Counted from the first letter of the stretch, positions 1 to 5,802 are shown. The stretch is DNA of 12,235 nucleotides from Spartobacteria bacterium UBA5019 (GCA_002396485.1 DGXZ01000062.1:76219-88453); one strand, 5' to 3'. The notes: generated by a model from the letters alone, not told the origin. Made by a program: numbers and translations.

Positions 1-134
1 TGGGAGAAGGCCGGGATGAGGGTTGGAGCAACGCGACATTGCTCCCCGACCTGTCCGCCGTAGTTCAGCGGAGCGGAACGAAGGAGGAACCATTCGAGGG
101 CGACGTCTTCGACGATGGATTCGTTGAGGTTCAT
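1..134 (-). CDS. hsdR: HsdR, type I restriction endonuclease subunit (5' end only)
   Basis: This is the first 44 codons of a gene that leaves the window at the left edge. The protein opens with MNLNESIVEDVALEWF, which matches the usual N-terminus of type I restriction subunits (NESIVEDAAL.W). HsdR supplies the translocase and nuclease of the R-M complex. After codon 16 the family normally continues with a GY...G segment of the nuclease domain. Here codons 17-44 instead encode a REP-like element that reads NYGGQVGEQCRVAPTL and onward. Whether normal HsdR sequence resumes lies outside the window, so this copy may be intact with an insert, or broken. The start is fixed by homology and by an ATGA overlap with the small ORF at 131-355. 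The nearest Shine-Dalgarno-like AGGAG lies about 16 bases upstream, too far to be convincing. The same 134 bases recur at 1516-1649. Confidence 0.75.
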   Translation of the reverse strand, partial: MNLNESIVEDVALEWFLLRSAPLNYGGQVGEQCRVAPTLIPAFS

Positions 135-355
135 CGGCGTTGGCTGTTTGCTCCTAAATTACCAAAGCAATCATTTTCAAGTGTTTGCGCTTTAGTTGGC
201 ATGGTTCGGTGGTTTGCGTCTAAATGAAAATCAGGCCCAAAAGGACACTTCCTCGGAATCGCGACATAATGGCGCGATCCATGTCGCGATACCGCTTGGG
301 ACCGACATTCCGGGTATCTATCGCGACACGATGTCATGATGGATGTCGCGATCAT
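131..355 (-). CDS. possible 74-residue small protein between rhuM and hsdR
   Basis: This reading frame fills the gap between rhuM and hsdR exactly. Its ATG overlaps the rhuM stop as ATGA, and its TGA overlaps the hsdR start as ATGA. The predicted product is basic, rich in Arg, Ser and His, has four Cys, and resembles no family I know. About a third of it is encoded by two hairpins that share the same arm (258-290 and 320-352), so its composition is set by repeats rather than by protein-like sequence. It has no Shine-Dalgarno of its own and could only be translated by coupling from rhuM. It may be a translational bridge, a decayed fragment, or chance. I favour the ORF not encoding a functional protein; the doubly exact junction is the only reason to list it. 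Confidence 0.2.
   Translation of the reverse strand: MIATSIMTSCRDRYPECRSQAVSRHGSRHYVAIPRKCPFGPDFHLDANHRTMPTKAQTLENDCFGNLGANSQRR
258..352. repeat. two hairpins with a shared arm between rhuM and hsdR
   Basis: The arm ATCGCGACAT at 258-267 pairs with ATGTCGCGAT at 281-290 (13-base loop). The arm ATCGCGACA at 320-328 pairs with TGTCGCGAT at 344-352 (15-base loop). The 9-mer therefore occurs four times as two inverted pairs, and the last copy touches the rhuM stop codon. There is no T-run on either strand, so these are not classic intrinsic terminators. They could be a protein-binding operator, an RNA processing site between rhuM and hsdR, or a short mobile repeat. Confidence 0.6.
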
Positions 356-1401
356 TTCTTCGGTGGCTCGGGTTTCTTCGGCTTTGGCAGCTTCTTCAAA
401 TCCTTCGTGGCCTGCTCGAAGTCCGCATCCACGGGGCGGGGGGAGCGGGCGGCGAGGGCCTTGAATTTGTCGTATTCCAGCTCGGCCTTGGCCTGGGCCA
501 TCTCGTGCGAGATCCGCCCGGCATGGGTGAGAATGTCGCGGTCGTTCAAGGTGAGGAAGCCGTTCAACTTCTCGATCCAGTCCGCCATGTGCATCGGCAC
601 CCGCCGCATCGCCTGACCCTGGGCAAAGATCAGGTATTGCTCCACGAGGTTGTTCAGCGCCTCCAACTCGGGCTCACTGAGGTAGTTCTTGGCGATGGAG
701 ACATCCTGCTTGCGGATCACCGCTCCCCGCCAGTTCGTCAGACCGAGGTTGGGCTTCGCCGCATCCACCCGATCATGAATGATCTCCGCCGCCGTCTGCC
801 CGGTGATGGCCCAATGAACCTTGTTCTGCACTGTCTTGAAGAACAGCAGGCTCACCTCCTGCGTGGGATCGTAATCAATGCTTGTCGCGTAAATGTCCGT
901 GATCTTCTGGTAGAACCGCCGCTCCGAAGTGCGGATGTCCTGAATCCGCCGCATCAGTTCATCGAAATAATCGAAGGGCTGATCCGGATTCTTCAGCCGC
1001 TCGTCATCGAGGAGAAAACCCTTCACGATGTATTCGCGCAGCAGTCGGGTAGCCCAGATGCGGAATTGCGTGCCCCGTAGCGATTTCACTCGATAACCCA
1101 CCGAGATGATGACATCCAGGTTATAAAACTCCACCCGCCGTTGCACGAAACGCTTGCCTTCCAGTTGAACTGTCAAGGATTCCTTGACAGTTGCCCCGCG
1201 TTCCAGCTCCCGCTCATCGTAAATGTTTTGAATGTGTAGACTTACGTTCTGCTTGGTGGTCTGAAAGAGCTCGGCCATGTGCTGCTGGGTGAGCCAAACG
1301 GTCTCGCCCTCAAACCGCACGTCGATCTTCAGCTTCCCGTCCTCCGTCTGGTAAACGAGGAACTGGCTGCCGGGTGCTGGCGTTTCTGAATCATTGCTCA
1401 T
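352..1401 (-). CDS. rhuM: RhuM family protein
   Basis: The 349-residue product has full family length. Residues 12-135 carry the conserved N-terminal region: VWLTQQHMAELFQTTKQNVS at 35-54 looks like a helix-turn-helix of the KilA-N/Bro-N type. It is followed by FYNLDVIISVGYRV at 92-105 and RGTQFRIWA at 109-117, both hallmarks of the RhuM family. Residues 140-310 are the RhuM C-terminal region, and the tail (335-349) is Lys/Pro rich. RhuM was named from a Salmonella pathogenicity island, and its members are common passengers of type I R-M operons. Their biochemical role is not settled; DNA binding is inferred from the N-terminal fold. The start has a strong Shine-Dalgarno (GAGGAGG, 8 bases upstream) and an ATGA overlap with the hsdR remnant. 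A perfect palindrome at 1168-1192 encodes KESLTVQ near residue 75. No REP-like insert is present, unlike in the hsd genes. Confidence 0.9.
   Translation of the reverse strand: MSNDSETPAPGSQFLVYQTEDGKLKIDVRFEGETVWLTQQHMAELFQTTKQNVSLHIQNIYDERELERGATVKESLTVQLEGKRFVQRRVEFYNLDVIISVGYRVKSLRGTQFRIWATRLLREYIVKGFLLDDERLKNPDQPFDYFDELMRRIQDIRTSERRFYQKITDIYATSIDYDPTQEVSLLFFKTVQNKVHWAITGQTAAEIIHDRVDAAKPNLGLTNWRGAVIRKQDVSIAKNYLSEPELEALNNLVEQYLIFAQGQAMRRVPMHMADWIEKLNGFLTLNDRDILTHAGRISHEMAQAKAELEYDKFKALAARSPRPVDADFEQATKDLKKLPKPKKPEPPKK
1168..1192. repeat. perfect 25-bp palindrome inside rhuM
   Basis: AACTGTCAAGGA and TCCTTGACAGTT flank a single central T with no mismatch. It lies within the coding sequence and encodes residues around KESLTVQ, between the N-terminal DNA-binding-like region and the YNLD motif. 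It has the same design (11-12 base arms, one-base centre) as the two palindromes inside the ORF6N gene at 5491-5513 and 5529-5553, but a different sequence. Confidence 0.9.
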
Positions 1402-1496
1402 GGTTTTTGCCTCCTCTCCAATTGAACTCGTAGGTAACGCTTAATCGTTGCCCGCGCGTCCTCGGGAATGGCCGGGTTCAGTCGCCGGATCGACTC

Positions 1497-1601
1497 ACGC
1501 TTCTCCTTCTCCCCGTGGGAGAAGGCCGGGATGAGGGTTGGAGCAACGCGACATTGCTCCCCGACCTGTCCGCCGTAGTTCAGCGGAGCGGAACGAAGGA
1601 G
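1497..1601. repeat. REP-like palindromic element within the hsdR fragment
   Basis: Relative to the HsdR family, codons 17-51 are foreign. The element holds three inverted repeats: CCTTCTCCC/GGGAGAAGG at 1505-1525, GGAGCAA/TTGCTCC at 1540-1560, and TCCGC/GCGGA close behind. The first has the same core as the repeats in hsdM and hsdS. A nearly identical copy occupies 1-86 in the hsdR start. It stays in frame. Confidence 0.75.
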
Positions 1602-1649
1602 GAACCATTCGAGGGCGGCGTCTTCGACGATGGATTCGTTGAGGCTCAT
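1516..1649. repeat. direct repeat of 1-134 (hsdR 5' end)
   Basis: Positions 1516-1649 match 1-134 with two mismatches (103 A versus 1618 G, and 130 T versus 1645 C). The repeat begins at the hsdR start codon; sequence upstream of the two start codons is unrelated. Its other end lies outside the window because copy one runs off the left edge. The pair flanks rhuM and could recombine to delete it and restore a simple ATPase-hsdR junction. Confidence 0.95.
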
Positions 1650-3253
1650 TTAGCTACTGCTGGAATTTCAGGAATCGCTGCGCGCAGAGCTGCCGCCAGC
1701 GAAGCGGAGTCTTTACCTCGCAACCAACGCATTACCTGATCCTGGAACTTAACGCCAAGGACGTTGCCCGCCTCAGATGGTAGGCCCTTCGTTTTGTAGT
1801 AACGCAACGCCGCTGGGTAATCCTTCTCGCTGAGAACGCGGCCTATTTCATTTTCCCACTTCGCATAGATCGCCGCTGGGTCAATCGCTGCACATGCGCT
1901 CTTGTATGCGGCTGATAGCGCTTCTGCCCCGTCGCCACCTTTTCCAAACGTGCGCAGGCCAGCCTCGATTTCCATCCGAGTCAGATTCGAGATAACGCGG
2001 ACTACGTTCGTAAGGAGAGTGGCAAATACCCGCTCCTTAACTTTCGCGACGGTCTCAGCCGGATTGTGCCCCAGCTTTTCAGCGGCAATGACCAATATCG
2101 ATTCAAGCAGGAAAAGATTCTCGACCAGAGCAACCGGAAGCACGGCGATACCGAGCCCGTTGAGCATCTTAATGTCGGCCTCCGAACGTCCGTCGTTATC
2201 GACGAGCCCGCCGCATTTGTTGTGATGCAAGCTCGGCATCTGCGTGAAACTACAAGCGGAGTGGACCACAAGCCCGCATGAGCCGCACGGGACAACGGTG
2301 TGCTCAGGGAAGGCTTTGCCGTAGATGAAATAGTCAACGCTGCTGCGATCACCTTCGACAAATAGGATTGGCCGGCGACTTCCCATCACTTCCAACAGCA
2401 TTGATTCGGGGAAAGCGTCGGATTCGGGAACCTCTTCCCAATCCCATTTATCGTCGGTGTATTCCCGCAGCCAAACTTTCGTAGCGTCTTTCCGCGACGC
2501 AGCAAAACCCAAATCATGGGTGATGTAAACGAACGCGCAGTCTGGCCGAGCGGACTCAACAGCGTCCCAGAGGCGCGCTTGAATGGCGCGATGAAGATGC
2601 AGCTCCGGCTCATCAACGATAAATACCCCACCCTTCGGCACGCTCAACGCCTCGCCGATGAGATGGAAAACACCGCGCTCTCCGTCGCTCATTTCCTTGG
2701 CGTGATACGCTTTCTTGTCTTGCCGGTTTCGTGTCTCGATTCGGTTGCCGGTTATGATCAACTCGCGGGCCGGAAGCACTGCCTCCCAAATTTGTTTTAC
2801 CAAGTCTAACCTAGTTTGCGGGGGAACGACGTATTTCGTCTCGCCCTTCATCGTGACGCGATACTCGTCGCTCTTCGTGAAGCTCTCAGAGACCATGAGG
2901 GTAACCAAGGGCTCAAAATCATTTAAAAGGGCGGTGGCTGGTTGGTTCTGCCATCTAGTATGCTGTCGGTAGTGGGATTGTTCGTTTTTATCTGTGTGGC
3001 CAGTGAATAGACGCAGTTCAGCTTCCTGCAGATCCATCGGCTGCACCCGTTCGGGAAATACAAGTGAGCGATGTGCGGAAACTCGGTGGTGCAGCGTGAT
3101 GTTCTGACTATCAAGCCACGCGCCAAAGCGAGTCTTTCCCGATCCGTTGGCGCCAATCACTACAAGCACTCGATCACGAAGCGGCAGTTTGTGACCCTCT
3201 GGATACGTCGCTGTCGGCGGCATCTGGACGTAGCGTGCAATTGGTTCGCTCAT
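1646..3253 (-). CDS. fused AAA ATPase-TOPRIM (DUF4435) protein, single-chain PARIS-like (AriA-AriB) defence protein
   Basis: The 535-residue protein joins two modules. Residues 25-290 form an ABC/AAA_15-type ATPase: Walker A GANGSGKT (34-41), a signature-like MSDGERGVF (188-196), Walker B FIVDEPELHLH (211-221) and an H-loop ITHD (244-247). Residues 295-520 form a TOPRIM-like DUF4435 domain with ILFVEGD (296-302, catalytic-type Glu 300), VDNDGRSEAD (351-360) and VENLFLL (377-383). This pairing in two genes is the PARIS system (AriA ATPase, AriB DUF4435 nuclease), which also occurs as one fused gene. In PARIS the ATPase senses phage anti-restriction proteins such as Ocr and releases AriB, which cuts tRNA. 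That this protein does so is inference. The gene starts 8 bases after hsdS with AAGGA at good spacing, and its stop overlaps the hsdR fragment as ATGA. The alternative is a generic OLD-like nuclease. Confidence 0.75.
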   Translation of the reverse strand: MSEPIARYVQMPPTATYPEGHKLPLRDRVLVVIGANGSGKTRFGAWLDSQNITLHHRVSAHRSLVFPERVQPMDLQEAELRLFTGHTDKNEQSHYRQHTRWQNQPATALLNDFEPLVTLMVSESFTKSDEYRVTMKGETKYVVPPQTRLDLVKQIWEAVLPARELIITGNRIETRNRQDKKAYHAKEMSDGERGVFHLIGEALSVPKGGVFIVDEPELHLHRAIQARLWDAVESARPDCAFVYITHDLGFAASRKDATKVWLREYTDDKWDWEEVPESDAFPESMLLEVMGSRRPILFVEGDRSSVDYFIYGKAFPEHTVVPCGSCGLVVHSACSFTQMPSLHHNKCGGLVDNDGRSEADIKMLNGLGIAVLPVALVENLFLLESILVIAAEKLGHNPAETVAKVKERVFATLLTNVVRVISNLTRMEIEAGLRTFGKGGDGAEALSAAYKSACAAIDPAAIYAKWENEIGRVLSEKDYPAALRYYKTKGLPSEAGNVLGVKFQDQVMRWLRGKDSASLAAALRAAIPEIPAVAK

Positions 3254-3261
3254 GTGATTCC

Positions 3262-4632
3262 TTAGATTTTGTTTAGTTGAGCCACGCTCAACTCACCGCT
3301 CAGCAGCTTCGGCAGCAGCGCGTCACGCAGGGTGGCAAGGGTGCGGGATTGGTGGAGGTTGGAAATCCAACGCCCGAACAGCGGACTTGCCACGTCGGCA
3401 AATCGTCCGACTAACGCGGGCGGTGGAAGAACGACTTGGGTTTCTTCGACGATTCCTTTGCTGATGTTCTGTTGGGCTGAGCCGACGGCCTTATTTTCTA
3501 GCTCAGCAGTCGCTCCTCGCATCGTGAGGTAGTTAAAGAACGCGAAGTCCTTCTTCGGAATCAACGCGCACACGGCTTGGTTCGTGGTTAGGCGAGAAGA
3601 CGTGAACGAGACTTGGCCTGCCGTCGCACCGTAAAGAGCAACTACCGTCGAGAATGCCGGCACCCACTTCGCTGAAGATTCTGCCAAGCCTTCCTCGGTG
3701 ATGAAGCTCTCCGTTGCTGTAATGATGGGTTGCCGGACTTCGCCTGAGGCAAGCCACGGAATGTTTCCACCGTCCCAGAAGCGGGGTTCATTGCGTCGTG
3801 GCGTGCCGCCATTCTGAACTTGCACGCAGCAGTCTTGGATTTTTCCAACCTTCCACCCTTTCGGAATGTGACCGAGCGTTGAATCTTCCAAGTGCTCGGG
3901 GAAGAGGGCGGCGGTGGCGGGGTCTAGCGCGAAGCGCCCCTCACCCCGTCCCTCTCCCAGTGGGAGAGGGTGACGCGAAGCGGCGGGTGGGGGTTGATTT
4001 CGATCCAGGTTCGCCCGAACCGGATCGAAATCAATAAACCAGCTCTGGAACAGCGCCCGCGCCATCGCCTCCAGCGTCGCGTTCATCCGCCGGTTCAACT
4101 CGATCTTGTCGTCCAGCGCCCCAAGCACCGTCGCGATGGCTTTTTGCTCGGCGAGGGGTGGGAACGGATAGAGCAGAGACTTGATGAGCGCACCACTAAG
4201 GTTCTGCTGCGCGGCACCAGTTGCGAGGCTCTTGAGTTGGGTCCGCGAGTAGCGCAGGTGGTGATAGAGGTAACGAAAATCAGCTTTGTCCGAATCCACA
4301 ATCATCGCGCAGCACGCCTGATTACAGGTCATCGGACTCCGCAAGATTCCAAGCTGTCCAACAGTCGCACCATACATCGCCAACAAGATGGTGTTTGGCG
4401 GTAGAACTTTCGCTGACGAGTCGGCTACGGCCTCGTCAGTGATTTTCTCTTCTGTGTGGTCAATCCAGGTGTCTTGAAGCTCCTGAGTCTTTACCCACGG
4501 CCACGAGCCATCGACATAGAAATCAGGACGCGTGCGACTCGGCGTGCCGCCGCTCGTCACGCGTTTGCAGACATCTTCAACTGATCGGATTTGCCAGTCG
4601 GACGGAGCGAGGGCGCAGATTTCACCCTCCAT
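3262..4632 (-). CDS. hsdS: HsdS, type I R-M specificity subunit
   Basis: HsdS recognises the bipartite DNA target and binds HsdM and HsdR. I chose the ATG at 4632 (456 residues): GGAGGGAGGGGG lies just upstream, and the codon overlaps the stop of the hsdM remnant by 11 bases, the usual hsdM-hsdS arrangement. The frame is open to 4731, but those 33 codons are read out of frame through the hsdM remnant. The order is TRD1 (about 10-155), central conserved region with LAEQKAIATVLGALDDKIE (160-178) and SWFIDFDPVRA (197-207), a REP-like insert (208-233), TRD2 (about 255-400) and the distal conserved region ending LRDALLPKLLSGEL. The two TRDs resemble each other (GGTP, PW, SSAK, YGAT.GQ, TCNQA/TTNQA), which suggests similar half-sites. 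It is followed after 8 bases by the ATPase gene. Confidence 0.93.
   Translation of the reverse strand: MEGEICALAPSDWQIRSVEDVCKRVTSGGTPSRTRPDFYVDGSWPWVKTQELQDTWIDHTEEKITDEAVADSSAKVLPPNTILLAMYGATVGQLGILRSPMTCNQACCAMIVDSDKADFRYLYHHLRYSRTQLKSLATGAAQQNLSGALIKSLLYPFPPLAEQKAIATVLGALDDKIELNRRMNATLEAMARALFQSWFIDFDPVRANLDRNQPPPAASRHPLPLGEGRGEGRFALDPATAALFPEHLEDSTLGHIPKGWKVGKIQDCCVQVQNGGTPRRNEPRFWDGGNIPWLASGEVRQPIITATESFITEEGLAESSAKWVPAFSTVVALYGATAGQVSFTSSRLTTNQAVCALIPKKDFAFFNYLTMRGATAELENKAVGSAQQNISKGIVEETQVVLPPPALVGRFADVASPLFGRWISNLHQSRTLATLRDALLPKLLSGELSVAQLNKI
3934..4034. repeat. REP-like element plus inverted-copy hairpin in hsdS
   Basis: The core is CCCTCTCCCA/TGGGAGAGGG with one central base at 3950-3970, read in frame as PLPLGEGRGEG. 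Its right edge makes a 41-base hairpin: TTGATTTCGATCC (3994-4006) pairs with GGATCGAAATCAA (4022-4034), and inside it GGTTCG (4008-4013) pairs with CGAACC (4016-4021), with one bulged A and a two-base loop. The right arm encodes the conserved FIDFDPVRA of HsdS, so the left arm, which belongs to the insert (NLDRNQ), is an inverted copy of the host gene. Confidence 0.85.
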
Positions 4633-4819
4633 AACCCAGCCCCCTCCCTCCTTTGCGCTGCGCGCTCCGGCGGGCAGGCAGGTTTTCTTTGATGGCCTGT
4701 TCCAGTTTCGGGGATATGCAAGCACCCTCACCCGGCCTCTCCCAGCGGGAGAGGAGCGAAGAGAACTGAGCGGGCGGTTCGGCGATGAGGCGCGGCATTT
4801 TGCAAGAATTGATCTTCAT
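4622..4819 (-). pseudogene. hsdM': remnant of an hsdM 3' end
   Basis: This 65-codon frame lies between the ORF6N gene and hsdS. It reads KMPRLIAEPPAQF, then after a REP-like insert PKLEQAIKENL, and finishes GLGYGG. The complete hsdM of this locus ends KMPRLVAELNAQF, AKLEQQIKANL and GLGLGG, so the frame is clearly a second hsdM C-terminus. At DNA level it is diverged, so it is not a fresh copy of the neighbouring gene. It overlaps the ORF6N stop as ATGA and the hsdS start by 11 bases. That keeps the canonical hsdM-hsdS junction and shows where the ORF6N gene was placed. Codons 19-36 and 48-59 are inserted repeat sequence. The fragment lacks all methyltransferase motifs and probably serves, if at all, to couple translation to hsdS. 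Confidence 0.8.
4712..4765. repeat. REP-like palindrome in the hsdM remnant
   Basis: CCTCTCCC (4736-4743) pairs with GGGAGAGG (4747-4754) around three bases, flanked by the familiar CCCTCACCCGG. It interrupts homology to the HsdM C-terminus and adds SSLLSRWERPGEG to the frame. A second non-homologous stretch at about 4643-4678 (reading PARRSAQRKGGR) may be another repeat type; I see no clear palindrome there. Confidence 0.75.
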
Positions 4820-5802
4820 CCACGCCCTCCGAGTTTATCGAGCATGGAGACGGCTCCAGTTTCAAATTTGGAGAAAGCGAACCATTTTTTGCCGAGATCT
4901 TTTAGGGATGCGCCGATATGGTAGATATCGCGCTCATCGAGGATGAGGAAGCGGTCGTGGGCATCCTTGAAGGTGTGGATCTCGATGGGAGGGTATTGCG
5001 CGTTGTGCTTGTCGAGGTCGAGAGTGAGCTGCTTGGAAATGCTTTGGGTGTAGATGCTGGCGGTGACACCTTTTTTGCGTTTGGTCAGGAGCGTGAGGAC
5101 GGAGTCGTCGATATAATTATCAATCAGAACGAGGCTTTTTTTGGCCGTGCGGATGAGTTCGGAGACGAAGGCGTGGGCATCATGCACCTGCCCGTAATAA
5201 AAAATGCCCTGCTTGGGTGGCTCGGCGGCTTCCAGTGCCTGAAAGACTTTCTCAAAGTTTTCCATGGTTTTTGACTCCAAGGCGAATTGGCGCTTTTCCA
5301 TGGAATCCATGCGGGCAAAGACGCTGGCGTTGGCTTGAAGAAAGCGGCGCATCTCGACAAAGGCGTGGATGATTTGGATGCTGACCTTGACTGCCGTCTC
5401 ACTGCGCAGGACGGCCGAGAGCATGGATACTCCCTGCTCGGTGAAGGCATAGGGGAGATACTTTCTGTGTTTTCCACGCCCGCCTTTGTCTAAGGTCACA
5501 ATTTGTGACCTTAAAGCACCAGCATCTCTTGAGGTCACAAATTGTGACCTCAAACCATCGTCTGAACTTGGGCCTTCGAGTCGAGTCTTGAGGCTGTCGT
5601 ATTCTTCTTCCGTGAGCTGGAAACGGAATGCTTCAGGGAAGCGCTCAATGTTGCGTTTTACTGCCTGATTAAAAACTTTGGTTTCCACGCCATAGATTTC
5701 CGCCAAGTCGCTATCGAGCATGACCTGCTCCCCACGAATGGTATGAATGAGTGCCTGGATGTTGTTAAGTGGAATTATGGAGAGTAGCTTTTTCACGAGC
5801 AT
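4816..5802 (-). CDS. ORF6N-domain protein with PLD-like C-terminal domain
   Basis: Residues 10-135 form the ORF6N domain: RGEQVMLDSDLAEIYGVETK (23-42), NQAVKRNIERFPEAFRFQLT (45-64) and YLPYAFTEQGVSMLS (115-129). ORF6N is a KilA-N/Bro-N-related, probably DNA-binding domain of phages and hsd-linked genes. Residues 155-190 look helical or coiled. The rest (200-325) is PLD/HKD-like, with HDRFLILD (282-289), an HxKx4D-type motif with Arg in place of Lys, and one such motif only. The function is unknown. The ATG at 5802 overlaps the hsdM end by 10 bases, but GGAGG abuts it. The GTG two codons on (5796) has ideal spacing and may be the true start. Two perfect palindromes encode LRSQFVT and LRSQIVT (84-103). 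The stop overlaps the hsdM remnant as ATGA. Confidence 0.85.
   Translation of the reverse strand: MLVKKLLSIIPLNNIQALIHTIRGEQVMLDSDLAEIYGVETKVFNQAVKRNIERFPEAFRFQLTEEEYDSLKTRLEGPSSDDGLRSQFVTSRDAGALRSQIVTLDKGGRGKHRKYLPYAFTEQGVSMLSAVLRSETAVKVSIQIIHAFVEMRRFLQANASVFARMDSMEKRQFALESKTMENFEKVFQALEAAEPPKQGIFYYGQVHDAHAFVSELIRTAKKSLVLIDNYIDDSVLTLLTKRKKGVTASIYTQSISKQLTLDLDKHNAQYPPIEIHTFKDAHDRFLILDERDIYHIGASLKDLGKKWFAFSKFETGAVSMLDKLGGRG
5491..5513. repeat. perfect 23-bp palindrome inside the ORF6N gene (copy 1)
   Basis: TAAGGTCACAA and TTGTGACCTTA flank one central T without mismatch. On the coding strand it encodes LRSQIVTL. It shares the GGTCACAA/TTGTGACC core with the palindrome 15 bases away at 5529-5553. 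Confidence 0.92.
5529..5553. repeat. perfect 25-bp palindrome inside the ORF6N gene (copy 2)
   Basis: TTGAGGTCACAA and TTGTGACCTCAA flank one central A without mismatch; it encodes LRSQFVT. Together with the copy at 5491-5513 it forms a tandem pair of near-identical operator-like sites inside the gene, 38-40 bases centre to centre. Confidence 0.92.

Larger units (their letters stand above)
1398..1649 (-). pseudogene. hsdR': truncated HsdR N-terminal fragment (83 residues)
   Basis: The fragment opens MSLNESIVEDAALEWF, the HsdR N-terminus. It then carries an inserted REP-like element (codons 17-51) and resumes with RRLNPAIPEDARATIKR, which is also typical of HsdR. It ends after LERRQKP, where the full subunit would continue for several hundred residues. 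Its first 134 bases match the start of the hsdR at the left edge at 132 of 134 positions, and the match stops exactly at the start codon. The fragment has an ATGA overlap at both ends, with the ATPase gene before it and rhuM after it. It has no Shine-Dalgarno and could be translated only by coupling. It cannot act as a nuclease. I read it as the scar of the event that placed rhuM ahead of hsdR, perhaps kept because it couples translation. Confidence 0.85.

Noticed and set aside
343..1080. Plus-strand frame of 245 codons opposite rhuM, and similar antisense frames at 6498-7097 and 9033-9935
   Set aside because: All are shadows of well-supported minus-strand genes, with biased composition and no recognisable motifs.
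3262..4632. Phase-variable inverting hsdS
   Set aside because: There is only one hsdS, no recombinase, and no partial silent hsdS in the window; the inverted repeats seen are short hairpins within one gene.
4633..4731. N-terminal extension of HsdS by 33 residues to an upstream ATG
   Set aside because: These codons read out of frame through the hsdM remnant and repeat sequence; the ATG at 4632 has the Shine-Dalgarno and the classical hsdM-hsdS overlap.
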